Shown here: positions 1 through 10,780 of the stretch, piece after piece
Layout: each line of letters begins with the position of its first letter
Numbering within the stretch: position 1 is the first letter of the stretch
Assembly (NCBI RefSeq): GCF_963853665.1
Contig: NZ_OY970459.1
Span: 682,001 to 746,000 of the forward strand
Source of the DNA: Mycobacterium decipiens
GTDB taxonomy: Bacteria > Actinomycetota > Actinomycetes > Mycobacteriales > Mycobacteriaceae
DNA length: 64,000 nucleotides
Direction: 5' to 3'
Notes under the pieces: model-generated
The model's input: only the letters and a program-made list of their open reading frames with translations
What the model was told of the DNA's origin: nothing
Database searches by the model: none
Made by a program: the position numbers and the translations under genes

Positions 1-674
1 ATCAGCTTTTGGGCGCGCAATTGCGACAACGGGATTCGCGCCAGTTCGGCGGCGATCTCGGCGACGCGAGCTTCGAGCCGCTCGAACGGCACCGCCTCGT
101 TGATCAGCTCGACTTCGGCGGCTTGGCTGCCGGTCAGCGGCCGGCCCGTCAGCGAGTGCCATTTGACCTTGGCAAGGCTGAGCCGATACAGCCACATCCC
201 GGTCAAATAGGCCCCCCACATGCGGCTATACGGGGTTCCGATCACGGCGTCGGTGCTGGCGATCACGATGTCCGCGCACAGCGCGTAGTCGCTGGCTCCG
301 CCGACGCACCAGCCATGCACCTGCGCGATCACCGGCTTGGACGCCCGCCAGATGGCCATGAACTTCTGCGTCGGCCCAGTCTCGTGCGCGGTCACCATGG
401 CGAAGTCCTTGCCCGGATCCCATTGTCCGTCGGTCATCATGGCGTCGCCCCAATGGCCGAAGCCGCCGCCGAAGTCGTAACCCCCGGAGAAGGCGCGGCC
501 GGCGCCGCGCAGCACGACGACTTTGATGTCCTGGTCCCGCTCGGCCAGCCCGATGGCGGCCTCGATCTCGTCGGGCATGGGCGGGACGATGGTATTGAGC
601 TGCTCCGGGCGGTTCAATGTGATGGTCGCGACCGGGCCGGCGGTCGTATACAACAGCGTCTGGAAATCCGTCAT
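1..674 (-). CDS. echA2: Enoyl-CoA hydratase/isomerase family protein, 3' end cut by window edge
   Basis: Crotonase-fold protein; members hydrate or isomerise enoyl-CoA thioesters in fatty-acid degradation in the cytoplasm. The reverse strand reads open from an ATG at 674 to the left edge, about 224 codons, so the C-terminus is missing. Seen: an N-terminal beta strand ending TLNRPEQLNT, the first oxyanion-hole segment LRGAGRAFSGGYDFGGG, and the second oxyanion-hole loop with VHGWCVGGASDYALCADIVI. The reading frame starts 2 nt after the stop of the upstream peptidase gene, so the two are probably co-transcribed. The name comes from position and resemblance to M. tuberculosis echA2; substrate is unknown. 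Confidence 0.85.
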   Translation of the reverse strand, partial: MTDFQTLLYTTAGPVATITLNRPEQLNTIVPPMPDEIEAAIGLAERDQDIKVVVLRGAGRAFSGGYDFGGGFGHWGDAMMTDGQWDPGKDFAMVTAHETGPTQKFMAIWRASKPVIAQVHGWCVGGASDYALCADIVIASTDAVIGTPYSRMWGAYLTGMWLYRLSLAKVKWHSLTGRPLTGSQAAEVELINEAVPFERLEARVAEIAAELARIPLSQLRAQKL

Positions 675-676
675 AG

Positions 677-2716
677 CTAGCCTCCGAGCATCCGGTGCAG
701 GAACGCGTAACTCAATGCCGACTTGAAGGCGAGTTGTTCGTTGTCGGCCGCGCCGCCGTGTCCGCCCTCGATGTTTTCGTAGTACCAGACCGGGTGGCCG
801 GCGGCCTGAAGGGCCGCCGTCATTTTGCGGGCATGGCCGGGATGCACCCGATCGTCGCGGGTGGAGGTTGTCATCAGGACGGGCGGGTAGCTCCGGTTCG
901 CCGAAATATTCTGGTATGGAGAGTATTCGGAGATGAACTCCCAGTCGTCCGGGTTGTCCGGGTCGCCGTACTCGGCCACCCAGGAGGCGCCGGCCAGCAA
1001 CAGGTGATACCGCTTCATGTCCAGTAGTGGCACGTCACAGACCAGCGCGCCGAATTTGTCCGGGTACTTGGTCAGCATGATGCCCATCAGCAGGCCACCG
1101 TTGCTGCCGCCCCGCGCGCCCAGCTGCTCGACCGTGGTGATGCCGCGGTTGACCAGATCGGTGGCTACCGAGGCGAAGTCCTCGGCGACCTTGTGTCGGC
1201 CCTCGCGCATCGCCTGCGTGTGCCAGCCGGGCCCGTACTCGCCGCCGCCGCGGATGTTGGCCAGCGCATAGGTGCCCCCGCGGGCCAGCCACAGCCGGCC
1301 GAGCACGCCGTCATACGCCGGTGTCCTGGACGTCTCGAATCCGCCGTAGCCGCTCAACAATGTGGGGCCGGGCTTGCCGGAGCGGTCGGCATCGGCGGGG
1401 CGCACGACGAAGTACGGGATCGACGTGCCATCGTCTGATGTCGCGAAATACTGTGCCACAGTGATGTTTTCGGCGTCGAAGAAAGCAGGTGCGGATTTGA
1501 CCTGGTCCAATAGCCCGCCATCGGTGCCGCGCATCAGTCGTGACGGCGCGTCGAATCCGCTCGAGTCGAGGAAGAACTCGTCGCCATGACTGTCGGCGGC
1601 GACGACGACAGTGTTGGTGGCAGCCGGGATACCCGAGAGCGGTTCGCGTCGCCAGCTGCCAGGAGTTGCGATCTCGACACGGCTGGCCACGTCGGCCAGG
1701 GTGACGACCAGGAGCCGGTCTCGGGTCCAGCTGTATTGATACAGGGCAGTGTGCTCGTCGGGTTCGAACACCACTCGTAATTCCGCTGTGCCGGCAAGGA
1801 ATTCGTCGTAGTTGGCGGCCAGCAGCGAGCCCGCAGTGTACGTGGTGGCGGCTATCGTCCAGTCGGTGCGCAGCTCGATCAACAGCCAGTCGCGGTGAAC
1901 CGACAAGCTCGCGTCGGTGGGCGCATCGATTCGGATCAGCTCCGAGCCACGCAGTTCGTAGACCTCTTCGTTCCAAAAATCGAGTGCCCGCCCCAGCAGG
2001 ATGCGCTCGAATCCGGGCGTCCGGTCCGCCGAGGCGCTGACGCGGACGTCGGTTCGCACGCCCTCGAACACCGTCTCTGCGTCGTCCAGCGGTTTGCCGC
2101 GGCACCACCGCTTTATCACCCGGGGATAGCCGGACGTGGTGAGCGAGTCGGCGCCAAAGTCCGTGCCGACCAGGACGGTGTCCGGGTCCACCCAGGTGAT
2201 CTGGGACTTGGCCTCCGGCAGCTCGAACCCGTCAGCGACGAATTCGCGTGTCAGCATGTTGAATTCACGCACGATGGAGGCATCCGAGCCGCCTGGGGAT
2301 AGGCCGATCAGTGCGCGCGTGTAGTCGGGTTCGATGACGCCGGCACCGGCCCACACCCACCTCTCGTCGTCTACTCGGCCCAGTTCGTCCACATCGACCA
2401 ACACATCCCATTCGGGGGAGTCGGTACGGTAGCTGTCCAGGGTGGTGCGCCGCCACAACCCGCGCGGGTTGGCTGCGTCGCGCCAGAAGTTGTAGAGACG
2501 CTCGCCGCGGCGGCCCACATAGGGGATTCGGGTATCGGTGTCGAGCACCTCGAGCGCCTCGGTGCGCATCCGTTCGAACTCCGCGTCGCAGAACTGGGCC
2601 ATTGTCGGCTCGTTGCGCGCACGCACCCAATCCAGCGCTTCTCCGCCGGTGACGTCCTCGAGCCATAGGTAAGGGTCAGTGCCGTCCGGGGCAGCCTCAG
2701 GTGTCATGGAAGCCAT
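677..2716 (-). CDS. Prolyl oligopeptidase family serine peptidase
   Basis: S9A-type prolyl oligopeptidase, 679 codons, which cleaves peptides after proline. N-terminal beta-propeller region (about residues 1-400) follows the family opening DPYLWLEDVTGGEALDWVRA. The C-terminal alpha/beta-hydrolase domain carries the nucleophile elbow GGSNGGLL (Ser near residue 535), a preceding NIRGGGEYGPGWH loop, and the late Asp/His parts TRDDRVHPGHARK and EGGHGG. A start three codons later (second Met) is equally possible. No signal peptide is evident, so it is probably cytoplasmic. It is divergent from the aldehyde dehydrogenase gene and lies 2 nt upstream of the enoyl-CoA hydratase gene. Equivalent to Rv0457c by position. 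Confidence 0.9.
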   Translation of the reverse strand: MASMTPEAAPDGTDPYLWLEDVTGGEALDWVRARNEPTMAQFCDAEFERMRTEALEVLDTDTRIPYVGRRGERLYNFWRDAANPRGLWRRTTLDSYRTDSPEWDVLVDVDELGRVDDERWVWAGAGVIEPDYTRALIGLSPGGSDASIVREFNMLTREFVADGFELPEAKSQITWVDPDTVLVGTDFGADSLTTSGYPRVIKRWCRGKPLDDAETVFEGVRTDVRVSASADRTPGFERILLGRALDFWNEEVYELRGSELIRIDAPTDASLSVHRDWLLIELRTDWTIAATTYTAGSLLAANYDEFLAGTAELRVVFEPDEHTALYQYSWTRDRLLVVTLADVASRVEIATPGSWRREPLSGIPAATNTVVVAADSHGDEFFLDSSGFDAPSRLMRGTDGGLLDQVKSAPAFFDAENITVAQYFATSDDGTSIPYFVVRPADADRSGKPGPTLLSGYGGFETSRTPAYDGVLGRLWLARGGTYALANIRGGGEYGPGWHTQAMREGRHKVAEDFASVATDLVNRGITTVEQLGARGGSNGGLLMGIMLTKYPDKFGALVCDVPLLDMKRYHLLLAGASWVAEYGDPDNPDDWEFISEYSPYQNISANRSYPPVLMTTSTRDDRVHPGHARKMTAALQAAGHPVWYYENIEGGHGGAADNEQLAFKSALSYAFLHRMLGG

Positions 2717-2773
2717 TGTGGCCCCGGCGGTAGTGTGAGCTGTATTACATGATTTGACGAGGAGCCGAATAAG

Positions 2774-4296
<1,523 letters not shown>

Positions 4297-4297
<1 letters not shown>

Positions 4298-4809
4298 TGC
4301 GCTCGCCGAGTGCTCCCCCGGGTGCACTCATCACCACGGCTGCCGCCGAGCTTTTGGCCCAGCTGCAGGACCGCCATGGTCCGGTGTTGTTCCACCAATC
4401 CGGCGGCTGCTGCGACGGGTCGTCCCCGATGTGCTATCCGCGCGCGGACTTCCTCATTGGAGACCGCGACGTTCTGCTGGGTGTATTAGACGTCGGGGCG
4501 GACGGGGTGCCGGTGTGGATCTCGGGTCCGCAGTACCAGGCCCACTATCGGGGAGAGAAACGCACCCAGCTGGTCATCGACGTGGTGCCGGGGCGCGGTG
4601 GCGGGTTCAGCCTGGAAGCGCCCGAGGGCCTGCGCTTTCTCAGTCGAGGCAGGGTCTTCACCGACGCCGAGAAAGCCCAGCTGCAAGCCCAACCGGTGAT
4701 CACCGGTGCCGGCTACGCGCGTGGCGAACGGCCCTCGATGCGGGGTTTTGTCGTCAATCTTGACAACGACAATGCCGCGCCGAGAGCGTGCCCGGCCAAT
4801 CGGCTATAA
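4297..4809 (+). CDS. DUF779 family protein (aldehyde dehydrogenase partner)
   Basis: 170-codon soluble protein of the DUF779 family. A cysteine-rich segment QSGGCCDGSSPMCYP near residues 31-45 is the family hallmark and suggests a metal or redox role, not proven. The ATG overlaps the aldehyde dehydrogenase stop codon, so translation is coupled and the two likely act together. The C-terminal tail after residue ~160 (NDNAAPRACPANRL) looks like unconserved sequence. Equivalent to Rv0459. Confidence 0.85.
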
Positions 4810-4829
4810 CCGCAGTAAGGTCGTAGGGC

Positions 4830-5108
4830 GTGATCCCCCTTCCACGGGCGTGGTCGCTGACCAGCGCCATGCTGGTCGGCAATGCGATTGGGCTGCTGGC
4901 GGGAGTGGCGTGCACCGTGTTGGTGCATGCCCGGATCCGCCCGGACATCGTCATTGCCATGGTGGTCGGAATTCCCGGTGCGATCGGACTGTTGGTCATC
5001 CTGTTTTCCGGGCGTCGCTGGGTGACGATGCTGGGCGCGTTCATCCTGGCGTTGGCGCCGGGTTGGTTTGGTGTGTTGGTTGCGATCCAGGTGGCGTCCA
5101 GTGGCTGA
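4830..5108 (+). CDS. Small membrane protein, two or three predicted helices
   Basis: 92 codons from a GTG at 4830 or 79 from an ATG at 4869; the GTG has a weak purine-rich TAGGG just upstream while the ATG has no obvious ribosome site, so the start is undecided. The product is almost wholly hydrophobic, with helices around NAIGLLAGVACTVLV, DIVIAMVVGIPGAIGLLVILF and MLGAFILALAPGWFGVLVAI. Its end overlaps the next gene by 8 nt. Function unknown; equivalent to Rv0460. Confidence 0.7.
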   Translation: MIPLPRAWSLTSAMLVGNAIGLLAGVACTVLVHARIRPDIVIAMVVGIPGAIGLLVILFSGRRWVTMLGAFILALAPGWFGVLVAIQVASSG

Positions 5109-5646
5109 CGACAAGTCGGCACCAGGTACCGAGCCGTTTGTGCCGGATTTCGACACCGGCACGCACTCGCAGCCGTTGCTATCGCTGGTCGGTGACCAGC
5201 AGGGGGCAGGAATATCCGGGCCCGAGGGTTCGTCAGCGGCCGCCGCCTTGTCGGCTACCGCCGAGTCACCGGCCTCCGAGCCGGCCGCCACGCCCGCGCA
5301 GTCGGTTACGGTACCCGGCCGGTATGTCTACCTGAAGTGGTGGAAGTTTGTTCTGGTGGTCCTCGGCGTATGGATCGGCGCCGCGGAGGTCGGGCTGAGC
5401 CTGTTCTATTGGTGGTATCACACCCTGGACAAGACGGCGGCCGTATTCGTGGTCCTGGTCTATGTCGTCACGTGCGTCGTGGGGAGCTTGATCTTGGCGA
5501 TGGTGCAGGGCCGGCCGCTGATCTCGGCGCTGTCGCTCGCGGTGATGTCGGGGCCGTTTGCCTCGGTGGCAGCCGCGGCGCCGCTGTACGGCTATTACTA
5601 CTGCGAACGGATGAGCCACTGCCTGGTCGGGGTCATTCCGTACTAG
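5101..5646 (+). CDS. Membrane protein with acidic, Ala/Pro-rich N-terminus
   Basis: 181 codons from a GTG that overlaps the previous stop, indicating coupling. Residues 1-75 form a hydrophilic cytoplasmic region rich in Ala, Pro and acidic residues; three hydrophobic helices follow (FVLVVLGVWIGAAEVGLSLF, AAVFVVLVYVVTCVVGSLIL, and ISALSLAVMSGPFASVAAAA). A short Cys-containing loop YYYCERMSHCLVG lies near the C-terminus. No enzymatic motif recognised. Equivalent to Rv0461. Confidence 0.75.
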   Translation: MADDKSAPGTEPFVPDFDTGTHSQPLLSLVGDQQGAGISGPEGSSAAAALSATAESPASEPAATPAQSVTVPGRYVYLKWWKFVLVVLGVWIGAAEVGLSLFYWWYHTLDKTAAVFVVLVYVVTCVVGSLILAMVQGRPLISALSLAVMSGPFASVAAAAPLYGYYYCERMSHCLVGVIPY

Positions 5647-5812
5647 AGCGGTTGCCGGACCTACCCGCGCTCAGGCCGCATCGAGATGAGGCCGTCTGAT
5701 CGTGGAAAGTCTGTGCACTGTGCATAGTGCCTGGATGAAATATTGCCCTTGAGCCGCTGTGTTTGCGGGGCACACACCGCGATCGCCTGACAAATTCGGC
5801 GTGACGAGCTGA

Positions 5813-5965
5813 TGGCCGATTTCGCGGTCCGGGTGGGGTGGCGGGCGCGGCGGGTGGCTCTACGGCAATGGCGGCGCCGGCAGCGTCCAGGACGGGCCCG
5901 ACGGGACCGGTGGTGGCGGCGGCGCCGGCGGCACGCTCTGCGGCACACCCGGGGCGCACGGGTAG
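5813..5965 (+). pseudogene. 3' remnant of a PE_PGRS gene
   Basis: A frame beginning at 5813 and stopping at TAG 5963-5965 encodes glycine-rich sequence typical of PE_PGRS C-termini: GGWLYGNGGAG near its start and GTGGGGGAGGTLCGTPGAHG at the end. Upstream the frame gives non-PGRS residues (WPISRSGW) and no PE domain, and there is no start codon or ribosome site. It lies in the 406-bp gap between the membrane-protein operon and lpdC. It is too short to be a functional PE_PGRS protein and looks like what remains after deletion or recombination. Confidence 0.65.
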
Positions 5966-6052
5966 CTATTGGGACTCACCGGCCCGGCGCTGACGGCGGC
6001 GTTAACCTACTGGGTCGTTTCTGTTGAGTACCTGACCATTAGGGTAGTGGCC

Positions 6053-7456
6053 GTGACTCACTATGACGTCGTCGTTCTCGGAGCCGGTCCCGGCGGATAT
6101 GTCGCGGCGATTCGTGCCGCACAGCTCGGCCTGAACACCGCAATCGTCGAACCGAAATACTGGGGCGGAGTCTGCCTCAACGTCGGTTGCATCCCATCGA
6201 AGGCCTTGCTGCGCAACGCCGAACTCGCCCACATCTTCACCAAGGACGCCAAGACTTTTGGCATCAGCGGCGAGGCGAGCTTCGACTACGGGATCGCCTA
6301 CGACCGCAGCCGGAAGGTGGCCGAGGGGCGCGTCGCCGGCGTGCACTACCTGATGAAGAAGAACAAGATCACCGAGATCCACGGATACGGCCGATTTACC
6401 GATGCCAACACGTTGTCGGTCGAATTGAATGACGGTGGTGCGCAAAGTCCCCTGACGGTCACGTTCGACAACGCCATCATCGCCACCGGCAGTAGCACCC
6501 GGTTGGTTCCTGGCACCTCGCTGTCGACCAACGTCGTCACCTACGAGGAACAGATCCTGTCCCGGGAGCTGCCGAAGTCAATCATCATCGCCGGCGCCGG
6601 CGCCATCGGCATGGAGTTCGGCTACGTGCTGAAGAACTACGGCGTCGATGTGACCATCGTGGAGTTCCTCCCGCGCGCGCTGCCCAACGAGGACGCCGAC
6701 GTGTCCAAGGAGATCGAGAGGCAGTTCAAGAAGCTGGGCGTAAAGGTCCTCACCGGAACGAAAGTCGAGTCTATCTCCGACGATGGTTCGCAGGTCACGG
6801 TGACCGTCAGCAAGAACGGTAAGTCCGAAGAGCTCAAGGCCGAGAAGGTGTTGCAGGCCATCGGGTTTGCACCCAACGTCGAGGGCTATGGCCTGGACCG
6901 GGCCGGCGTAAAGCTGACCGAACGCCAAGCCATCGGCATCGACGACTACATGCACACCAATATCGACCACATCTACGCCATCGGCGATGTCACCGGGCTA
7001 CTGCAGCTGGCGCATGTTGCCGAGGCCCAAGGTGTGGTGGCGGCTGAAACCATAGCCGGCGCAGAGACTTTGGCTCTCGGTGACTACCGCATGTTGCCAC
7101 GTGCGACGTTCTGCCAGCCGCAGGTAGCCAGCTTCGGGCTCACCGAGCAGGAGGCCCGCGACGACGGCCACGACGTCGTGGTCGCCAAGTTCCCCTTCTC
7201 CGCGAACGCCAAGGCGCACGGCATGGGCGACCCCAGCGGGTTCGTCAAGCTGGTGGCCGACGCCAAGCACGGCGAGCTGCTGGGCGGGCACCTGATCGGC
7301 CACGACGTGTCCGAGCTGCTGCCGGAGCTCACGCTGGCACAGAAGTGGGACCTGACGGCCAGCGAGCTAGCTCGCAACGTCCACACGCACCCCACGATGT
7401 CCGAGGCGCTACAGGAGTGCTTCCACGGCCTGGCGGGCCACATGATCAATTTCTGA
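6053..7456 (+). CDS. lpdC: Dihydrolipoamide dehydrogenase (E3)
   Basis: 467 codons from a GTG ([15 protein letters not shown]). FAD-dependent E3 that reoxidises dihydrolipoamide with NAD; in mycobacteria it serves pyruvate dehydrogenase, the branched-chain ketoacid dehydrogenase and the peroxynitrite reductase system with DlaT, AhpD and AhpC. Seen: the FAD-binding [11 protein letters not shown] motif, the redox disulfide [14 protein letters not shown], the NAD-binding [13 protein letters not shown] motif, the second FAD motif YAIGDVTG and the dimer-interface HTHPTMSEA. The reading frame is open upstream to 5969, but similarity begins at the GTG. A small membrane gene follows after 6 nt. Confidence 0.95.
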   Translation: MTHYDVVVLGAGPGGYVAAIRAAQLGLNTAIVEPKYWGGVCLNVGCIPSKALLRNAELAHIFTKDAKTFGISGEASFDYGIAYDRSRKVAEGRVAGVHYLMKKNKITEIHGYGRFTDANTLSVELNDGGAQSPLTVTFDNAIIATGSSTRLVPGTSLSTNVVTYEEQILSRELPKSIIIAGAGAIGMEFGYVLKNYGVDVTIVEFLPRALPNEDADVSKEIERQFKKLGVKVLTGTKVESISDDGSQVTVTVSKNGKSEELKAEKVLQAIGFAPNVEGYGLDRAGVKLTERQAIGIDDYMHTNIDHIYAIGDVTGLLQLAHVAEAQGVVAAETIAGAETLALGDYRMLPRATFCQPQVASFGLTEQEARDDGHDVVVAKFPFSANAKAHGMGDPSGFVKLVADAKHGELLGGHLIGHDVSELLPELTLAQKWDLTASELARNVHTHPTMSEALQECFHGLAGHMINF

Positions 7457-7462
7457 GCAACG

Positions 7463-7747
7463 ATGCCGAGCACCAACACCCCCCAGATCATTATGGGTTC
7501 CGTCGGTGGCGTGGTTACCGGTTATGTCCTTTGGCTGGTGGCCATTTCGATCGGCGATGACCTCACGACGGTGAGTCGGTGGAGCTTGATGGTGTTGATG
7601 CTGTCGATCGTGCTGGCAACCTGCGCGGCAGCGGGGGGCTGGTGGCTGCGTTGGCGCGGTAAGAAGCTCTGGGCGGCGTTCGCATTCGGGCTGCCGATTC
7701 TTCCCGTGGTGCTGACTTTGGCGGTGCTGGCCGACATCTACTTCTGA
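7463..7747 (+). CDS. Small membrane protein
   Basis: 94 codons with three hydrophobic stretches: IIMGSVGGVVTGYVLWLVAI, MVLMLSIVLATCAAAGGWWL, and ILPVVLTLAVLADIYF at the C-terminus. A basic WRGKKLW segment lies between helices 2 and 3. It starts 6 nt after lpdC and probably shares its transcript. Function unknown; equivalent to Rv0463. Confidence 0.75.
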   Translation: MPSTNTPQIIMGSVGGVVTGYVLWLVAISIGDDLTTVSRWSLMVLMLSIVLATCAAAGGWWLRWRGKKLWAAFAFGLPILPVVLTLAVLADIYF

Positions 7748-7750
7748 CGC

Positions 7751-8317
7751 TTACCGCGGGTTGTCCAACGGGATCTCGAGCGCGGTTATCGTCGCGGCCA
7801 GCCCATCGTATTGGGTTGCAAGCATGCAGAATTCGATCAACTGACGCCGATTGAGGTGGCTTGCCAGCCGCTGCCAGGTATCGTCGGCGATCGACCGCTC
7901 CTTGATTAGGTCATCGGTCGCGGACAACAGCGCCTGCTGGCGGGCACTGAGCACTCTTCGGGGCCCGTCACCTCCCGGAACTTCGGGCCAGGCAAAGATA
8001 GTGGCTTGCGTTTGCGCGTCCAGCCCCGCGCGGCGCGCCATCCGGCGATGATGCTGCAGTTCATATTCGCACGCGCGCAGATGCGCGACGCGAAGGATCA
8101 CCAGCTCGGTATCGACCCGCGGCAGCCGTCCCCGCAGCAGCAGGCCGCCATAGATCAACCACACCCAGAACAGAACCTGGCGGTGCCCCAACGTGGTGAA
8201 TAGGTGCATCTCCGGTGCCCGGACAGCGCGCGCACCCAGCTTGGCGAGCACCCAGTTGACGGGTCCCAGCTGGCGCAACTGGCCCGACGGCAGGCGCGCG
8301 AGTTGAGGGCCGCTCAC
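7751..8317 (-). CDS. Carboxymuconolactone decarboxylase (AhpD-like) family protein
   Basis: 188 codons. Seen: a helical AhpD-like core with LVILRVAHLRACEYELQHHRRMARRAG, which matches the family CxxxH region although the first Cys of the usual CxxC pair is absent. Members are alkylhydroperoxidase-like or decarboxylase-like; here the classical CxxC disulfide of AhpD is not seen, so peroxidase activity is doubtful. The GTG start overlaps the ramB stop codon (GTGA), so it is translated from the ramB message. Equivalent to Rv0464c. Confidence 0.8.
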   Translation of the reverse strand: MSGPQLARLPSGQLRQLGPVNWVLAKLGARAVRAPEMHLFTTLGHRQVLFWVWLIYGGLLLRGRLPRVDTELVILRVAHLRACEYELQHHRRMARRAGLDAQTQATIFAWPEVPGGDGPRRVLSARQQALLSATDDLIKERSIADDTWQRLASHLNRRQLIEFCMLATQYDGLAATITALEIPLDNPR

Positions 8318-9738
8318 GCTTGTTTCACCAGATATGGGGACACGGTGCTGCGGTGCTCATCAAGATCCAGTGCCCGTCCCAGCGCGGGGAAAGCGCGCTG
8401 GGGACAGTTGTCGCGTTCGCAGACTCGGCACCCCGCGCCGATCGGTGTGGCAGCAATATTCGGGTCGCCCGACAAGTCGAGTCCTTCCGAGTAGACAAGC
8501 CGGTGTGCGTGGCGGAGTTCGCAGCCCAGCCCGATCGCGAAGGTTTTCCGGGGCTGACCATACCGTGCGGCGCGCAGCTCAACGGTGCGGGCCACCCACA
8601 AGTAGTTGCGGCCGTCGGGCATCTGGGCGATCTGCACCAGGATCTTGCCCGGGTTGGCAAAGGTCTCGTAGACGTTCCAGAGCGGGCAGGTGCCGCCACT
8701 AGAGGAGAAGTGGAAACCGGTGGCCGACTGACGCTTCGACATGTTTCCCGCCCGGTCGACCCGGACGAAGGTGAACGGCACCCCCCGCATTGAGGGCCGT
8801 TGCAGTGTGGACAGCCGGTGCGCGATGGTCTCGTAGCTCACCGAGTAGAACGCGGACAGGCGCTCGACGTCGTAGCGGAAGTTCTCGGCGACGTCGTGGA
8901 ACTGACGGTAGGGCAGCACGGTGGCCGCAGCGAAGTAGTTGGCCAACCCGAGCCGGGCCAGGGTATGCGACTCGGCGCTGGTGAACTTGCCCTCGGTGAC
9001 CATGCTGTCGATCAGGTGGCCGAACTCCAGATATGCCAACTCGGCGGCCATCTTGAACATCTGCTGACCCGTCGAGAGATGGTTGCCGATTTCCAGCGTC
9101 TTGGTCTTGGGGTCGTAGCGGTGCAGCACGGTGTCGCCGAGATCGACCCGCTTGGTAATGCGCACCCCGTGGATCTCGGTGAGCCGGCGGGTCAACTCGT
9201 GGGCCAGGTCGCCGTGATGCATCCGCATCTGGATCGTGAGGTCCTCGGCCGCGGCGTCCAGCTCATGCAGATAGTTCTGGCGTTGGTAGAAGTAGTCGCG
9301 CACTTCTTCGTGCGGCATGGTGATTGAGCCGCGGCCACTGCCGTCGGAGAATCGCTCCTCGGTAGCCGCGGCGAGTTGCGCGGTGGTGATCCGGTAGCGC
9401 CGATGCAGATTGACCACCGCACGGGCCAAGGCGGGATGAGCACTGACCATTTCGGCGACTTCGGGCGGGTCGATGTCGATATCGAGATCGCGGTCCATCG
9501 TTACTTCTCGGAGTTCGGCGACCAACCGGGTGTCGTCCTGCGGGGCGAAGAAAGTCGCGTCCACCCCGAAGACCTCGGTGATCCGGAGCAACACGGCCAC
9601 TGTCAATGGGCGGACATCGTGTTCGATCTGGTTAAGGTAGCTGGGCGAGATCTCCAGCATCTGGGCCAACGCGGCCTGGCTAAACCCGCGCTCGCTGCGC
9701 AGCTGGCGAACGCGCGCACCGACGAACGTCTTGGACAC
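8314..9738 (-). CDS. ramB: Transcriptional regulator of acetate/glyoxylate metabolism
   Basis: 474 codons from a GTG at 9738 (VSKTFVGARVRQLR). N-terminal XRE helix-turn-helix about residues 8-62 (FSQAALAQMLEISPSYLNQI), a central IrrE/ImmA-like region about 150-330, and a C-terminal short-chain-fatty-acyl regulator domain ending in a Cys cluster CRVCERDNCPQ. Known of the family: RamB of Corynebacterium and Mycobacterium represses icl and its own gene. The frame extends upstream to 9825, but a RamB-like site at 9772-9783 lies inside that extension, favouring the GTG. The next gene overlaps its stop. Confidence 0.93.
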   Translation of the reverse strand: MSKTFVGARVRQLRSERGFSQAALAQMLEISPSYLNQIEHDVRPLTVAVLLRITEVFGVDATFFAPQDDTRLVAELREVTMDRDLDIDIDPPEVAEMVSAHPALARAVVNLHRRYRITTAQLAAATEERFSDGSGRGSITMPHEEVRDYFYQRQNYLHELDAAAEDLTIQMRMHHGDLAHELTRRLTEIHGVRITKRVDLGDTVLHRYDPKTKTLEIGNHLSTGQQMFKMAAELAYLEFGHLIDSMVTEGKFTSAESHTLARLGLANYFAAATVLPYRQFHDVAENFRYDVERLSAFYSVSYETIAHRLSTLQRPSMRGVPFTFVRVDRAGNMSKRQSATGFHFSSSGGTCPLWNVYETFANPGKILVQIAQMPDGRNYLWVARTVELRAARYGQPRKTFAIGLGCELRHAHRLVYSEGLDLSGDPNIAATPIGAGCRVCERDNCPQRAFPALGRALDLDEHRSTVSPYLVKQA

Positions 9739-9771
9739 CCAGTCGAGAGTACTCGGCGCTGTGAAGGCGCT

Positions 9772-9783
9772 ATTTGCAGAGTT
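9772..9783 (-). promoter_or_regulatory. Candidate RamB operator upstream of ramB
   Basis: On the minus strand the site reads AACTCTGCAAAT, one base different from the core AACTTTGCAAA seen in front of icl1. It lies 34 nt upstream of the ramB GTG, where it could mediate autorepression, known for RamB in M. tuberculosis. The match is by eye. Confidence 0.5.
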
Positions 9784-9890
9784 GGCACGGGGACGCGATT
9801 GGTGTTTCCGTGATGTCATTGGCATGATTTCGCAACGGCAATCTCAGGGTGAGCCTGAGATTCCGACGAGGAGTAACCGGGAGCAAAGCC

Positions 9891-10685
9891 GTGAGCCTGG
9901 ATAAGAAGTTAATGCCCGTGCCCGACGGTCACCCCGACGTGTTCGATCGCGAATGGCCACTGCGCGTCGGCGACATCGATCGCACCGGTCGGCTGCGATT
10001 GGACGCCGGAGCCCGTCACATCCAGGACATCGGCCAGGATCAGCTGCGTGAGATGGGCTTCGAGGAGACCCATCCGCTGTGGATCGTCCGCCGCACCATG
10101 GTCGACCTGGTCCGCCCGATCGAGTTCGGCGACATGCTGCGCCTACGGAGGTGGTGTTCGGGCACCTCGAACCGGTGGTGTGAGATGCGCGTGCGCATCG
10201 ACGGACGCAAGGGCGGCCTCATCGAATCCGAAGCTTTCTGGATCAACATCAACCGGGAGACCCAGATGCCGGCGCGCATCGCCGACGACTTCCTGGCGGG
10301 TCTGTACAAGACCACGGCTGTCGAGCGGCTGCGGTGGAAGAGCTATGTGCAGCCGGGAAGCCGTGACGACGCGACGGAAATCCACGAGTTCCCGGTCCGG
10401 GTCACCGACATCGACTTGTTCGACCATATGAACAACTCGGTGTATTGGAGCGTCATCGAGGACTACTTGGCGGCCCATCCCGAGCTACTTCATGGACCGT
10501 TGCGCACCACCATCGAACACGAGGCGCCGGTTGCGTTGGGTGACAAGCTGGAGATCATCGCGCACATTCACCCGGCGGGTTCCACCGATCAATTTGGTCC
10601 CGGCCTGGTTGACCGCGCTGTTACAACGCTCACATACGCGGTGGGGGACGAGACGAAAGCGGTCGCCGCGCTCTTCGCGCTGTAG
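9891..10685 (+). CDS. Acyl-ACP thioesterase-like double hotdog protein
   Basis: 264 codons from a GTG preceded by CGAGGAGTAACCGGGAG. Two tandem hotdog halves of the FatA/FatB-like family: the first with the long helix GARHIQDIGQDQLREMGF followed by WIVRRTMVDLVRPIEFGD, the second with FPVRVTDIDLFDHMNNSVYW, whose Asp/His/Asn residues match the thioesterase active-site region. It would release fatty acids from acyl carrier protein or CoA. Divergent from ramB and just upstream of icl1, consistent with fatty-acid or acetate metabolism. The frame is open 14 codons further upstream. Equivalent to Rv0466. Confidence 0.82.
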   Translation: MSLDKKLMPVPDGHPDVFDREWPLRVGDIDRTGRLRLDAGARHIQDIGQDQLREMGFEETHPLWIVRRTMVDLVRPIEFGDMLRLRRWCSGTSNRWCEMRVRIDGRKGGLIESEAFWININRETQMPARIADDFLAGLYKTTAVERLRWKSYVQPGSRDDATEIHEFPVRVTDIDLFDHMNNSVYWSVIEDYLAAHPELLHGPLRTTIEHEAPVALGDKLEIIAHIHPAGSTDQFGPGLVDRAVTTLTYAVGDETKAVAALFAL

Positions 10686-10780
10686 CGGCACGCCGCTGCC
10701 TCGAATTTCTCTGCTGACCTGCGGATTTGTGGTTACTGGCCGGTAGCTACTGAAACGGTTCAGTTCGTGGGCGCCTTCGC

